Positions 17,956-26,812 of a DNA stretch of 64,000 nucleotides are shown here, one piece after another; the stretch's first letter is position 1, and the number at the start of each line of letters is the position of its first letter. The notes under the pieces are model-generated. The model ran no database searches, had not been told where the DNA came from, and saw only the letters and a list, made by a program, of their open reading frames with translations. The DNA is from an uncultured Nitrospirota bacterium (lineage in GTDB: Bacteria > Nitrospirota > Nitrospiria > Nitrospirales > UBA8639), in assembly GCA_937139405.1 (NCBI GenBank), contig CAKZPV010000004.1, positions 310,001-374,000 on the forward strand. Reading direction: 5' to 3'. The translations under genes and the position numbers were made by a program.

Positions 17956-18419
17956 GATGCTGATTCTTTCACCATTTCAACATGAGGGATGCCATCTTCC
18001 AGATAGACTTCGGATTGACAAACAAAGCCTGTTTGTTCATAAAATTCTTGAAGATACCCCTGCGCAGAAATTCGAAGACTAGAATTAGGCCAACAATCAG
18101 AAATTTCTCTCAACGCCGTCTGTAACAATTGATGACCAATCCCCTGTTTACGCGAACCAGCTCTCACTACAAATCGACCAAGATTGCTTTCTGCATAGCG
18201 GAGCCCTGGCGGAAGAAGACGTGCGTATGCAATCAATTGTCCAGCTTCATCATAAGCAGAAAGATGCCTGGTCTCTGAATGTCTATCGTGCTCATCCAAT
18301 TCCCGATAGGCACATTGTTGCTCAACCACGAAAACATCTATTCGCAGTTGTAGACACTCAAAAAGCTTATCAACAGACAATTGGTTAAATGATTTTACTT
18401 CCCATTGTATGTTAGGCAT
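17952..18419 (-). CDS. elaA: ElaA-like GNAT acetyltransferase
   Basis: About 155 residues from the ATG at 18419, the usual ElaA length; the ORF is open to 18482. ElaA hallmarks are LRIDVFVVEQQCAY near the N-terminus, the acetyl-CoA loop RKQGIGHQLL and the tail GIPHVEMV. It is an N-acetyltransferase of unknown substrate, overlapping the RoxA-like gene by four bases. Confidence 0.88.
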   Translation of the reverse strand: MPNIQWEVKSFNQLSVDKLFECLQLRIDVFVVEQQCAYRELDEHDRHSETRHLSAYDEAGQLIAYARLLPPGLRYAESNLGRFVVRAGSRKQGIGHQLLQTALREISDCWPNSSLRISAQGYLQEFYEQTGFVCQSEVYLEDGIPHVEMVKESAS

Positions 18420-18500
18420 TGCGCTGAAAGCATTTTGAAGATTAGAGAGGAACGCTGTTCTTTCTATTTCTCTAGAAAGCACAATAGCTTCTTGGTATCG

Positions 18501-19748
18501 TCATACATCTCGTAGCATATGGACGAAGAGACCGTCACGGAGCTTAGGTTCAAACCAGGTGCTTTTGGGAGGCATGACGCGATCGGCATCGGCAACAGCC
18601 ATCAATTCATCAACGGTTGTCGGATACAGCCAGAACGCCACGGCCCAGTCCCCACTGTCCACTAACGCCATAAGTTGTTTTGTACCACGGATGCCGCCAA
18701 CAAAATCGATTCGTGAATCTGATCGTTGGTCTTTAATTCCTAACAGCGGATCCAACACACGCTCGGTTAATTCCGACACGGCTAACGCCCGAACCGGATC
18801 CTGCTGACTGTTTAAGGACGGGTCTTGTTTCGGCGTTGCGCGATGCCATTGCCCTTCTAGATACATATCAAAACCAGCAGCCGGGGCGTCACCTGGTTGC
18901 GTGGTCACATTCAATTCGAAATGTGGAGCTAACTTTTCAAGTAGTTCCGTTGGAGTAAGACCATTCAAATCACGAACCACACGATTATAGGGAAGGATTT
19001 GCAGTTGATCATGTGGAAAGATCACGGACAGAAATCCTTCCTCATGTTTCCCGGAAGGAAGTGCGCTCGTATTGCCGCGAGAAGCGCGCACTCGGCTTGC
19101 CGCAGCTGACCTATGATGGCCATCAGCGATATATAAGGATGGAAGATTTTGAAAATCTTCGATCACCTGCTGAATAGCCGAATCCTCTCGAACACTCCAC
19201 ACCGTATGCTCAACTTTATCAGCTGCCACAAAATGTACATCTGGCTTGGTACTTGTCACGTCTTTAAGCCATTGATCAATATTGGCCGTCTGACGGAAAA
19301 AAAGAAGAACCGGACCCGATTGTGATTCATGCGTTTCAATAATCCGCACTCGATCGGCTTCCTTGACCGGCCGCGTATATTCATGTTTTTTGATTATACC
19401 TCGATCGTATTCGTCAACAGAGGCCAATGCCACGATCCCAGTCTGCTCATGCTGCCCCCACTTTTGTCGGTAGACCCCGAATAGTGGCTTCGGCTCCTGA
19501 ACAAGCACGCCTTCGTTGATGAGTTTTTGGAGATTATCTGCCCCTCGCTGATAGACTTCAGCAGCATACGGATCGACTCCATCACCCAGCTCCAGTTCTG
19601 CTCGACCAATACGAAGAAAACAATTGGAATTACCATCGGCCAATTCGCGCGCCTCGTTCAACGAGACCACGTCATAGGGGGGAGCGGCTACTTGTGCCGC
19701 CAACTCAGCTTTTGGTCTCACAGCGCGAAACGGTGCAATCGTTGCCAT
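18501..19748 (-). CDS. DUF1015 family protein
   Basis: About 415 residues. The start MATIAPFRAVRP and the APPYDVV block are diagnostic of DUF1015, as are the later YIADGHHRSAAASR and FPHDQLQILPYNRVV. Some archaeal and bacterial relatives are serine kinases (SerK-like) or linked to amino-acid metabolism; a kinase role here is inference. GGAGG lies eight bases before the ATG at 19748, which is preferred over the ATG at 19763 that would sit inside the ribosome site. Confidence 0.9.
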   Translation of the reverse strand: MATIAPFRAVRPKAELAAQVAAPPYDVVSLNEARELADGNSNCFLRIGRAELELGDGVDPYAAEVYQRGADNLQKLINEGVLVQEPKPLFGVYRQKWGQHEQTGIVALASVDEYDRGIIKKHEYTRPVKEADRVRIIETHESQSGPVLLFFRQTANIDQWLKDVTSTKPDVHFVAADKVEHTVWSVREDSAIQQVIEDFQNLPSLYIADGHHRSAAASRVRASRGNTSALPSGKHEEGFLSVIFPHDQLQILPYNRVVRDLNGLTPTELLEKLAPHFELNVTTQPGDAPAAGFDMYLEGQWHRATPKQDPSLNSQQDPVRALAVSELTERVLDPLLGIKDQRSDSRIDFVGGIRGTKQLMALVDSGDWAVAFWLYPTTVDELMAVADADRVMPPKSTWFEPKLRDGLFVHMLRDV

Positions 19749-19763
19749 TCTCATATCCTCCAT

Positions 19764-19987
19764 TTAAAAACCATATTCCATCAATACATATGACGATCAA
19801 GGTATTTTTTTTAGCACAACCCTCCTTGCCCTGGATATAAGAAAAGACGAAAGAAGACCCCTCAAAAATCATGGGATCAATATTTTTCTATGCTTAAAGC
19901 ATGCCTCTGCATTCTACATCCACGAACGACACCTACTATTCACAGCCCACCTACAAGAAAAATCAGGTGTATGTCGCCCCCTTCACA
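19764..19987. other. Divergent intergenic region without a gene
   Basis: Together with the promoter and leader that follow, about 320 bases separate DUF1015 from a lipoprotein gene. I see no coding signal here; it should hold the DUF1015 promoter on the minus strand. Confidence 0.5.
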
Positions 19988-20017
19988 TTGACAAGGTCAT
20001 AATTTATAGTATGTTAT
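19988..20017 (+). promoter_or_regulatory. Putative sigma-70 promoter of the lipoprotein pair
   Basis: TTGACA (19988-19993), an 18-base spacer and TGTTAT (20012-20017). The RNA would start near 20024, so the ATG at 20016 cannot be the translation start and the hairpin at 20029-20061 falls right at the 5' end of the message. Confidence 0.45.
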
Positions 20018-20028
20018 GTCAGTTTATG

Positions 20029-20061
20029 ACACCGTTGGGTTCTATAAGGCCCAAACGGTGT
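20029..20061 (+). other. 5' leader hairpin
   Basis: Arms ACACCGTTGGG (20029-20039) and CCCAAACGGTGT (20050-20061) pair around a 10-base loop with one bulged base. It sits between the predicted transcription start and the lipoprotein ATG at 20085. It could be an mRNA-stabilising 5' hairpin or a terminator; TTTAATTT follows. Confidence 0.55.
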
Positions 20062-20084
20062 TTAATTTGTCGAGTGATTTTTTC

Positions 20085-20426
20085 ATGCCGTTTTCATTCG
20101 CTATTTATCGAGTCATCTCCCTCTCCCTCTTATTGCCGGCCTTTTTGCTCGTAGGTTGCAGCCACAATGTCGTGGTGGAAGTTCAAGACTCGATTATCAT
20201 TAACAATCATGGGGCTCGTGCCATACATTCCCTGTTGGTGAAGCCTTGCAGTAAACCCTATGAAGAATTCAAAGAAATGGCCAAAGACATTAAGCCTGGC
20301 TCAACCACGTTTATCCGACTCTATCCCGGTTGTTTTGACGCAGATGCGTTGGATGAGAACGGAGAGCTCATCGCTACACAATACAAACTACGGCTTCCCC
20401 CCCAATTGCGTTGGGATGTGTATTAG
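20085..20426 (+). CDS. Hypothetical lipoprotein
   Basis: About 113 residues from the ATG at 20085. The signal peptide ends in the lipobox LLVGC (SLLLPAFLLVGCS), so it should be a lipoprotein. The mature part has a short beta-rich domain (VVVEVQDSIIINNHG) and two further Cys in KPCSKPYEE and LYPGCFD that could form a disulfide. No family is recognised. The next lipoprotein gene starts 18 bases downstream. Confidence 0.7.
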   Translation: MPFSFAIYRVISLSLLLPAFLLVGCSHNVVVEVQDSIIINNHGARAIHSLLVKPCSKPYEEFKEMAKDIKPGSTTFIRLYPGCFDADALDENGELIATQYKLRLPPQLRWDVY

Positions 20427-20444
20427 ACGCATTCGGAGCCTTTT

Positions 20445-21368
20445 ATGAAAATAGATACTCGACAAATCCTAAGGGTGATCTTCCTTATCAGCACCTGCAG
20501 CGTCTTTACCGCGTGTGGAGCTCCATACTATCTCGTAACGTCCGATTTCCTAGCATCAGATAATCGTGAGGCCCCTCCTGAAATTGTTGAAAGCACCACT
20601 TATCTCGCGATTGCCGAAAAAATCCAATCATTAGCGGTCAAAGCCCCAGAAGGCTGTGCCAATGAGACAGCCACGGAAAGTTCTGGAGAAGCGGCAGGAC
20701 AGGGTATCTTATTGAAAACGACCTGCGGCATCGAGATGGCCGAACTAGAACGAGCTCTGACCAAAGCCGGATTTCAAGTAATCTCTTGGAAAATTTTACA
20801 AAACAAGGTGCTGAAAGAAGAAATTACGCCACAAGCTGCATCGAAAGAACTTGGAGCAGAAGTCTTGTTCCAAATCAATTCATTAGAACGTTCTCTAGTG
20901 CACGCCGGGCAGGATGCCCGATGGGAACGTCGATTTTATACTTCCAACGAAGAGGGGCAACAACGTAATCCAGCGACTCTTCCCATTGAGGAAGGCGAGC
21001 AACTGATTAGTCAGATGAAGGAAAAAGAAGCGGCGTCCCTGATACACCAAGAACGATTAAGTGTGACCATCAATGCGAGTGCTTCACTTGTGGAAACAGG
21101 AGAAACCATTTGGTTCTTCGAATGGACGCATGCCGAAGCACGTGGAAAGGAAGCGGCCATGACCGTCCTTGCGATATGTAAAGATGGGGAATGTGAAGAA
21201 GCCTCAGTCAAAAGGAAAGAACCTGTTGAAGAAGAACGTCTCCTTTCCGGAAGCAGCGAAGCCATCTCTAAGCAAAAAAGTGCCAAAGATCAGCAAAATG
21301 CGGTCTACCATAAACTCTTGCGTGATTTGGTCACCCAGCTCGCAACCTCATTTAAACATCAATCCTAG
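20445..21368 (+). CDS. Hypothetical lipoprotein
   Basis: A 307-residue exported protein with signal peptide and lipobox FTACG near residue 24. The mature protein contains LEQALTKAGFQVISW-like helix-strand units (ELERALTKAGFQVIS, EVLFQINSLER) similar in style to outer-membrane-associated lipoproteins that assemble with TolB/CsgG-like folds; that similarity is weak. The C-terminal third is Lys/Glu-rich and probably helical. It is probably co-transcribed with the small lipoprotein gene upstream. Confidence 0.7.
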   Translation: MKIDTRQILRVIFLISTCSVFTACGAPYYLVTSDFLASDNREAPPEIVESTTYLAIAEKIQSLAVKAPEGCANETATESSGEAAGQGILLKTTCGIEMAELERALTKAGFQVISWKILQNKVLKEEITPQAASKELGAEVLFQINSLERSLVHAGQDARWERRFYTSNEEGQQRNPATLPIEEGEQLISQMKEKEAASLIHQERLSVTINASASLVETGETIWFFEWTHAEARGKEAAMTVLAICKDGECEEASVKRKEPVEEERLLSGSSEAISKQKSAKDQQNAVYHKLLRDLVTQLATSFKHQS

Positions 21369-21490
21369 AACTCGCTCATTCATGACTGGATGCATCCGCT
21401 GAAGCTACATTCATAAGATGTCCCACACAAAGCATCTCTCCTATTCAATCAGCCGAAAATCTCGGTTACCTCGGTGAGTCCCTCTTCAAT

Positions 21491-22051
21491 TTATGACGTA
21501 GCCTTATCAATCAAGGCCTTGGCTGCTCGCTTCGCTATTTTAGCAGTCTTAGGGTTTTGAGAAACCTGCGCCTTCACAGTCGCACCTTCCAATAACAGCG
21601 CCAATTCCTCCGCAAGGGCTTGTGGATCTGAAATTCCCGCTTGTTCACAAAGATCTTGCATGTAGCCTTTCACCAGCTTCTTCTATTCTTGGCATATCTG
21701 ACGAATGAGTGTGTCCTTGTCCGGATATTCCCCAATGGTGTTGATGAACAAACACCCATAAAAATTACTCTGTCAAAATCATCGTTCTGTAAAATCAAAG
21801 AAGGCTAACAATCGCGTTCTGGCTCTCTTACCCCCGCCCTCAGCTCGCCGCATAAATTCATTCCTGGCAAGTCCGTCATACTGACGCAAGACAGCGAGCA
21901 CCAATTCTTCTTTTTGAGCGGAAATGCGCATAGAGGGGGGGATCCCAGAATGCTCCACAATGGTCTCGGTGCCGGTTGCATGAATCCCGTTTTTCCGAAT
22001 AAGTCTAAAGCTGTCTTGATGAGTTGCTCGCGCTTGAAGGGTCCTGCTCAT
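21491..22051 (-). pseudogene. Decayed TetR/AcrR family regulator
   Basis: Two fragments in one frame (21779-22051 and 21491-21673) together span a TetR regulator. The N-terminal fragment has FRLIRKNGIHATGTETIVEHSG. The expected SLYAHFRSK of the recognition helix is present but in a shifted frame, bracketed by a C-run and an A-run. After FFDFTER come two TGA stops. The segment GCLFINTIGEYPDKDT is intact up to a TAG in QICQE-stop-KKLVKGYMQ. The rest encodes the normal C-terminal domain (DPQALAEELALLLEGA). At least four lesions make function unlikely unless they are sequence errors. Confidence 0.85.
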
Positions 22052-22239
22052 TTTTTGCTATAACCATCTACATTTTAGTCTACATAATTTCAACAAGAAA
22101 ATTATCTGTCAGCTAATAAATTTTTATCAAAAAAAATATTAACATTTATTAACAGTAGTTTATATAATTCTCGCTGAAAGAAAATATAAATAACTAAGGT
22201 GTAACATTACTGCACCTCGTCTGACTTAATCCATATTAA

Positions 22240-22257
22240 GTATACAGAATTGTATAC
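22240..22257. promoter_or_regulatory. Inverted repeat upstream of the YHS gene
   Basis: GTATACA (22240-22246) and TGTATAC (22251-22257) form a perfect 7-base inverted repeat with a four-base centre, 48 bases before the YHS-domain ATG. Size and spacing suit a TetR-type operator. The neighbouring tetR is broken, so the site may be an orphan operator. Confidence 0.5.
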
Positions 22258-22304
22258 ATGGAAATCTAACCCAACTACTTTCACAAAGGAGATGCATCAT
22301 AAAA

Positions 22305-22760
22305 ATGATGAAGACAGCCTTAGGTTCCTTATTCGCCGTATTCATGGCCCTAATGGCAACACCTGCTATGGCTGGAGATGTTACTCAGAGCACTCCAGGA
22401 ATTAGTGGCTATGATCCTGTGGCCTATTTCATTGACGGCAAGCCGATGAAGGGCTCCGGCTACCACGTCGCCGAGTACCAGGGCGTCGCTTATGCCTTTG
22501 CTTCCAAAGAACACATGCAATTGTTTGAAAACAATCCTGAAAAATATGTACCGGCCTATGGAGGCTATTGCGCATATGGTGTCGCAGTCGGAAAGAAATT
22601 CGTGTCAGACCCAGAAGCCTGGAAAATCGTGAACAGAACCTTGTATTTGAACCTAGACAAGGATATTCAGAGCAAATGGTCACAAGATATCCCGGGCTAT
22701 ATCAAAAAATCAGAAGCCAATTGGAAAGACATTAAAAATAAACCAGCGTCGGATTTATAA
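22305..22760 (+). CDS. Secreted YHS-domain protein
   Basis: A 151-residue protein with a Sec signal peptide (cleavage near AMA-GDV). The YHS domain is recognisable from GYDPVAYFIDGKP, YAFASKEHMQLFENNPEKYVP and GGYCAYGVAVGKKF. YHS domains are small, often metal-linked modules; exported single-domain forms are common but uncharacterised. It is divergent from a decayed tetR, with a palindromic site between them, suggesting former TetR control. Confidence 0.88.
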   Translation: MMKTALGSLFAVFMALMATPAMAGDVTQSTPGISGYDPVAYFIDGKPMKGSGYHVAEYQGVAYAFASKEHMQLFENNPEKYVPAYGGYCAYGVAVGKKFVSDPEAWKIVNRTLYLNLDKDIQSKWSQDIPGYIKKSEANWKDIKNKPASDL

Positions 22761-22845
22761 GGCAAGAGGGGGGGAGGCTCATTTCAACAAGGAAACATAT
22801 ACGGGAGGTTATTGGGTTTCAACATTCCAATACATAAATCAAACC

Positions 22846-23436
22846 ATGAAGAACGCATTGTCTCTTCTCCTTCGTGACGTGCACACATGCACAATATGCG
22901 AATCGGATCTCCCCTTGGGACCACACCCAATTTTTCAACTGCATCCTAAAGCTTCCATTCTCATTGCAGGGCAGGCGCCGGGGAAAAAAGTTCATGAATC
23001 CGGCATCCCCTTCAACGATCCGAGTGGAGACCGCCTTCGGGATTGGCTTGGGGTGAATCGAGCCACTTTTTATGATGCCCGGAAAATTGCCATTCTTCCC
23101 ATGGGCTTTTGCTATCCAGGGACGGGCAAAGCGGGAGACCGCCCACCGCGCCACGAATGCGCAGCAACCTGGCGAGCCCCGCTATTAACGCATTTGTCAA
23201 ACATTAGACTTACACTCGTCATCGGCCAATTCGCTCACGCCTATCACCTTCATGATTCTCCCTATACCACCGTCACGGAGACCGTACAAGCTTGGAAAGA
23301 GTTTTGGCCGGAACGCCTCCCGCTTCCTCATCCCAGTCCCAGAAATAATGGGTGGTTGAAACGCAATCCCTGGTTTGCTACTAGCCTCCTGCCAGCACTG
23401 AGAAAACACGTTCAAGCTGTATTAAGAACGACATAG
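22846..23436 (+). CDS. Uracil-DNA-glycosylase superfamily protein
   Basis: A 196-residue protein of the COG1573-type UDG group. The N-terminal active-site loop is AGQAPGKKVHESGIPFNDPSGDRL and the C-terminal loop LPHPSPRNNGWLK carries the catalytic/minor-groove His. CTICESDLPLGPHP at the start resembles the N-terminal Cys pair of iron-sulfur UDGs, but only two Cys are seen, so a full 4Fe-4S cluster is doubtful. It may remove uracil from DNA or bind it without cleavage. It is a second UDG-fold gene in addition to the SMUG1-type at 7.2 kb. Confidence 0.85.
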   Translation: MKNALSLLLRDVHTCTICESDLPLGPHPIFQLHPKASILIAGQAPGKKVHESGIPFNDPSGDRLRDWLGVNRATFYDARKIAILPMGFCYPGTGKAGDRPPRHECAATWRAPLLTHLSNIRLTLVIGQFAHAYHLHDSPYTTVTETVQAWKEFWPERLPLPHPSPRNNGWLKRNPWFATSLLPALRKHVQAVLRTT

Positions 23437-23631
23437 TCTGCCACGAATACCAGATGACTCAGACCACGGTTCGAAAACTTTCCTTTACCTCTCTCAAAGA
23501 AATTCGATATTGGCATCAGAATCGATGATTTGCTCAGGTCCGCGATAACGCACGCAAATGGATAGATAGGAAAGAGAGGGAGAAATCACTAATTTTCCGT
23601 CCATTTTTCATCAGCGAATTATTGAGCGTCA
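23437..23631. other. Intergenic region without a gene
   Basis: With the promoter that follows, 339 bases separate the UDG-like gene from the SH3 protein. I see no coding signal; the only structure noted is the promoter at 23632. Confidence 0.5.
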
Positions 23632-23660
23632 TTGACACCCCGCGGCTCCTTTGTTACTTA
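23632..23660 (+). promoter_or_regulatory. Possible promoter of the SH3-domain gene
   Basis: TTGACA (23632-23637) with a 17-base spacer and a weak -10 TACTTA (23655-23660). The leader would be about 110 bases. Confidence 0.3.
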
Positions 23661-23775
23661 TCGCTTGGCTCGCAAGGCGTTCATATTTCCTAATCCCCGT
23701 GGTCACAGTGTTCGACCTTTTGCACAAAGAACTCCTTAACGTAAGATACGCTAGGCAACAAGGAGGTTACACGCT

Positions 23776-24465
23776 TTGAAATTATTGCTCACTTTCGCTT
23801 TGTTAACGTTCTCCTGGCTGGCGACCACCCAAGCATTGGCTGCAGTCGGAGACGTAAATTACATCTCTGACGTGTTAAATGTACCACTGCGCAGTGGGCC
23901 CTCGACGGCACATCGCATCATTCATCGTGGAATTCCAAGTGGGACCCAACTGACGATTCTCGCAACCAATGAGGAGGCCGGGTTCACCCAAATTCGAACC
24001 GCTAATGGGACGGAAGGCTGGTTAACGTCTCAATATCTCACCGGAGAACCCATTGCCCGTGTCAAGCTGGCGACTGCCGAGCAACGCCTTAAAAATCTCA
24101 AAGCCAAAATCGACAAAGAACGCGAAGCACATACCAATATTCAGGCTAAGTACAAAGAAACCGAGGCCAACAACAGGACACTGAATTCCCAAGTGGAAGC
24201 GCTGACCAAAGAACTCGCGGAACTCAAAATAGTATCGGCCGATCCGATCAAGGAACATTCCCGCAATATCGAGCTGACTCAACAGAATACACGCTTAGTT
24301 GAGGAAGTGGACGAGCTGTCCTCTAAAGCCAAACGGTTGGAAGACAACGTGCAACTTCAATGGCTGCTGTATGGTGGGGCTCTGGTATTAATTGGCCTAT
24401 TTCTAGGGATTGCTCTAAAAGCACGGCCCCGAAAACAAGTTAGTTATTCCTCCCGCTATACGTAA
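23776..24465 (+). CDS. TIGR04211-like SH3 domain protein
   Basis: A 229-residue protein. It has a signal peptide (to about residue 22), a bacterial SH3 domain (NVPLRSGPSTAHRIIHRGIPSG to GTEGWLTSQYL, residues 35-90), a long coiled coil (about 95-185) and a C-terminal membrane helix (LLYGGALVLIGLFLGIAL) with a basic cytoplasmic tail. This order matches the YgiM/TIGR04211 family. It starts with TTG preceded by AAGGAGG. It probably binds peptidoglycan or a periplasmic partner. Confidence 0.88.
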   Translation: MKLLLTFALLTFSWLATTQALAAVGDVNYISDVLNVPLRSGPSTAHRIIHRGIPSGTQLTILATNEEAGFTQIRTANGTEGWLTSQYLTGEPIARVKLATAEQRLKNLKAKIDKEREAHTNIQAKYKETEANNRTLNSQVEALTKELAELKIVSADPIKEHSRNIELTQQNTRLVEEVDELSSKAKRLEDNVQLQWLLYGGALVLIGLFLGIALKARPRKQVSYSSRYT

Positions 24466-24509
24466 TTACCCACACCAAAATGGCATACCCGGTGCTGAAC
24501 ATGCTTCGA

Positions 24510-24944
24510 CTATTTCAAGGCCTCTAGGGAAGTGCGAAGTTCTTGAACCTCAGTCTTGAATAACGCTAAGTGTTCATCCCGTTGAGGTTGTACATCCTTA
24601 AATTTCCAAACCCGCTTAAAGATTGCCCATAGTTCCTTATTATGAGTCACCGCTAGATCGTAAGCTGGCGTAGCCCGCTTAGCTTCATCTACACAACACA
24701 ACGAATTGTCGAAGGCATGAAATTGATTGTGCAGGTCGTCCAATGGCTGATCATACCCTGTGCCTCCTTTGGAGGCTTCCGCACTAGCTTCCATCATAGC
24801 AGTGAGATTCAGGACAGTTTCTATGCTGGTATCCCCTTTGGCTTTCGCTGCATAGTCATCCGCACGGGGATAGAACACATAACTGCACCCGCTGAGTCCA
24901 GCAAGCAGGGCTGCTGTCGCCAAAATAACTGCAATCTTAAACAT
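24510..24944 (-). CDS. Hypothetical lipoprotein
   Basis: About 144 residues from the ATG at 24944, which has GGAGGG five bases upstream; the ORF is open to 24974. The signal peptide ends in LAGLSGC, a lipobox. The mature part is helical and Cys-containing (NSLCCVDEAKRA). No family is recognised. Confidence 0.65.
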   Translation of the reverse strand: MFKIAVILATAALLAGLSGCSYVFYPRADDYAAKAKGDTSIETVLNLTAMMEASAEASKGGTGYDQPLDDLHNQFHAFDNSLCCVDEAKRATPAYDLAVTHNKELWAIFKRVWKFKDVQPQRDEHLALFKTEVQELRTSLEALK

Positions 24945-25151
24945 AAATCCCTCCATGGTTAATGTGATGTTCAAGTCTTGTTGATCTGAATAATAGCCTA
25001 TCTGGTAATGTAGAGTTAGACAACCTTTAGGAAATGGAGACTAGGCATTGAATACTGGAGGACTTTTCTCAGAGGTTGCCACGGCTTAAACCCATTTAAA
25101 AAATTTGTGGCAGCTCATTCCAGGAAAAATAGAAAATAAGGAGAACGTCAC

Positions 25152-25886
25152 ATGCAATCACACCCTGTCGTATCAAAAGATGATTGGCTCATGGCACGCA
25201 TTAAACTCTTACAAAAAGAAAAGGCCTTCACACAACAGCGTGATCAATTGAGTCGGGAACGTCGTGAATTGCCGTGGGTCAAAATTGAAAAAGATTATGT
25301 CTTTGATACTCCAAATGGGAAAGAGACCTTATCTGACCTGTTTGATGGTCAAAGCCAACTTCTGGTGTATCATTTCATGTTTGGCCAGGATTGGGAGGAA
25401 GGTTGTAAAAGCTGTTCATTTTGGGCAGATAATTTTAATGGGATTGATATTCATCTCAAACATCGTGATGTCACTATGATTGCCATCTCCAAAGCTCCAC
25501 TCAAAAAACTAGAAGCCTATCAAACTCGAATGGGCTGGAATTTTTTGTGGGTGTCTTCCTTGGGCAACGACTTTAATCGTGATTATTATGTGTCATTCAC
25601 CTCAGAGGAGATACAAAAAGGGGAAATGTATTATAACTATCAGAACACCCAATATCCTAGTGAAGAACTTGCTGGTGTGAGCGTATTTTATAAGGATAAT
25701 AGCGGAACGATCTACCATACCTACTCCACATTCTCTCGTGGCCTGGATATGGTGAACGGAGCCTATCATTACCTGGACCTAGTTCCAAAGGGCCGCGATG
25801 AAGATCTATTGCCCTGGACAATGGAATGGCTGCGGCATCATGACAAATACGAAGATTCTCCTGACAAAAAAGGCTGCTGCCGCTAA
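25152..25886 (+). CDS. DUF899 family thioredoxin-fold protein
   Basis: A 244-residue DUF899 protein. Recognisable segments are ELPWVKIEKDYVFDTPNG, MFGQDWEEGCKSCSFWADNF, HLKHRDVTMIAISKAPL and GWNFLWVSSLGNDFNRD. The CKSC pair sits where peroxiredoxin/thioredoxin relatives have their active site. The protein ends DKKGCCR, a Cys pair near the C-terminus that might be a resolving or metal site. The next gene begins 15 bases later, so the two form an operon. Confidence 0.9.
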   Translation: MQSHPVVSKDDWLMARIKLLQKEKAFTQQRDQLSRERRELPWVKIEKDYVFDTPNGKETLSDLFDGQSQLLVYHFMFGQDWEEGCKSCSFWADNFNGIDIHLKHRDVTMIAISKAPLKKLEAYQTRMGWNFLWVSSLGNDFNRDYYVSFTSEEIQKGEMYYNYQNTQYPSEELAGVSVFYKDNSGTIYHTYSTFSRGLDMVNGAYHYLDLVPKGRDEDLLPWTMEWLRHHDKYEDSPDKKGCCR

Positions 25887-25901
25887 GGTAAAAGCTCATT
25901 T

Positions 25902-26768
25902 ATGGCCAACGCATCAAAGCGCTTAGATACCAATATTGAGGGGAATTTCTTTGTTGACTCCACCTGCATCGACTGCGATACCTGTCGACAATTGGCGCCA
26001 ACGACATTTATTGAAGACAGTGACTATTCTGCTGTTTTCCACCAGCCCGAATCTCCCAAAGAAGAGTTCGCCGCCTATCAAGCACTGCTTGCATGCCCAG
26101 TTGGATCCATCGGTACGATCAAGAAAAACTCTAACGTCTATTCACAAGCTCAAACCTCTTTTCCTCTACCTATTGAAGACGATGTGCACTACGTGGGGTT
26201 CAATTCAGAGAAATCTTACGGAGCTCATAGCTATTTTATTACTCATCCCAACGGGAACTGGCTGATAGATTCCCCTCGGTATCTCAAACATCTTGTGCAG
26301 GCCTTTGAAGAGCGTGGTGGCATTCGATATATATTTCTTAGCCATAAGGACGACATCGCCGAAGCCGCTCGTTATGCAAAGACTTTTAGTGCGGCACGAA
26401 TCATCCATCAGGCTGATGTCTCAGCCATGCCTGATTCGGAATGGGTAATTGACGGAGAAGAGCCCGCCCAAGTTGAAGCGGAGTTCAGATGCATCCCAGT
26501 TCCTGGACATACTGCGGGATGCATGGCTCTGCAGTACAAAAATCGTTTTTTATTCTCAGGGGATCATTTGTGGTGGGACCGGGATCTCCAACAACTTGGC
26601 ACCCCAGAAAATCTGGTATGGAATCATGCGCAATTAGAACGTTCGGTCAGAAAATTACTCAAGTATTCCTTTGAGTGGGTCTTACCAGGCCATGGGGAAC
26701 GTATCCATTTGTCTTATTCCAAAATGAAAACAGCTGTCGAACGACTCATCCGACGACGTTGGCCTTGA
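25902..26768 (+). CDS. Ferredoxin-domain MBL-fold metallohydrolase
   Basis: A 288-residue fusion. Residues 15-75 are a ferredoxin-like domain (CIDCDTCRQLAP and a distant CPVG) likely holding one Fe-S cluster. The rest is a metallo-beta-lactamase fold with SHKDDIAEA in place of the canonical HxHxDH, then PVPGHTAGCMAL, FSGDHLWW and LPGHGERIHL. The first motif lacks a metal His, as in a known branch of this family (LTHRDDVAD-like), so metal use may differ. It probably acts in redox or sulfur handling with the DUF899 partner; this is inference. Confidence 0.85.
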   Translation: MANASKRLDTNIEGNFFVDSTCIDCDTCRQLAPTTFIEDSDYSAVFHQPESPKEEFAAYQALLACPVGSIGTIKKNSNVYSQAQTSFPLPIEDDVHYVGFNSEKSYGAHSYFITHPNGNWLIDSPRYLKHLVQAFEERGGIRYIFLSHKDDIAEAARYAKTFSAARIIHQADVSAMPDSEWVIDGEEPAQVEAEFRCIPVPGHTAGCMALQYKNRFLFSGDHLWWDRDLQQLGTPENLVWNHAQLERSVRKLLKYSFEWVLPGHGERIHLSYSKMKTAVERLIRRRWP

Positions 26769-26812
26769 TGCGCTTCCTTTATGAGTAGAAATATTACCTG
26801 CCTGCTAGAATT

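Noticed and set aside
20016-20084. Upstream ATG as start of the lipoprotein
   Set aside because: It would lie inside the promoter and hairpin and would bury the signal peptide behind a polar stretch.
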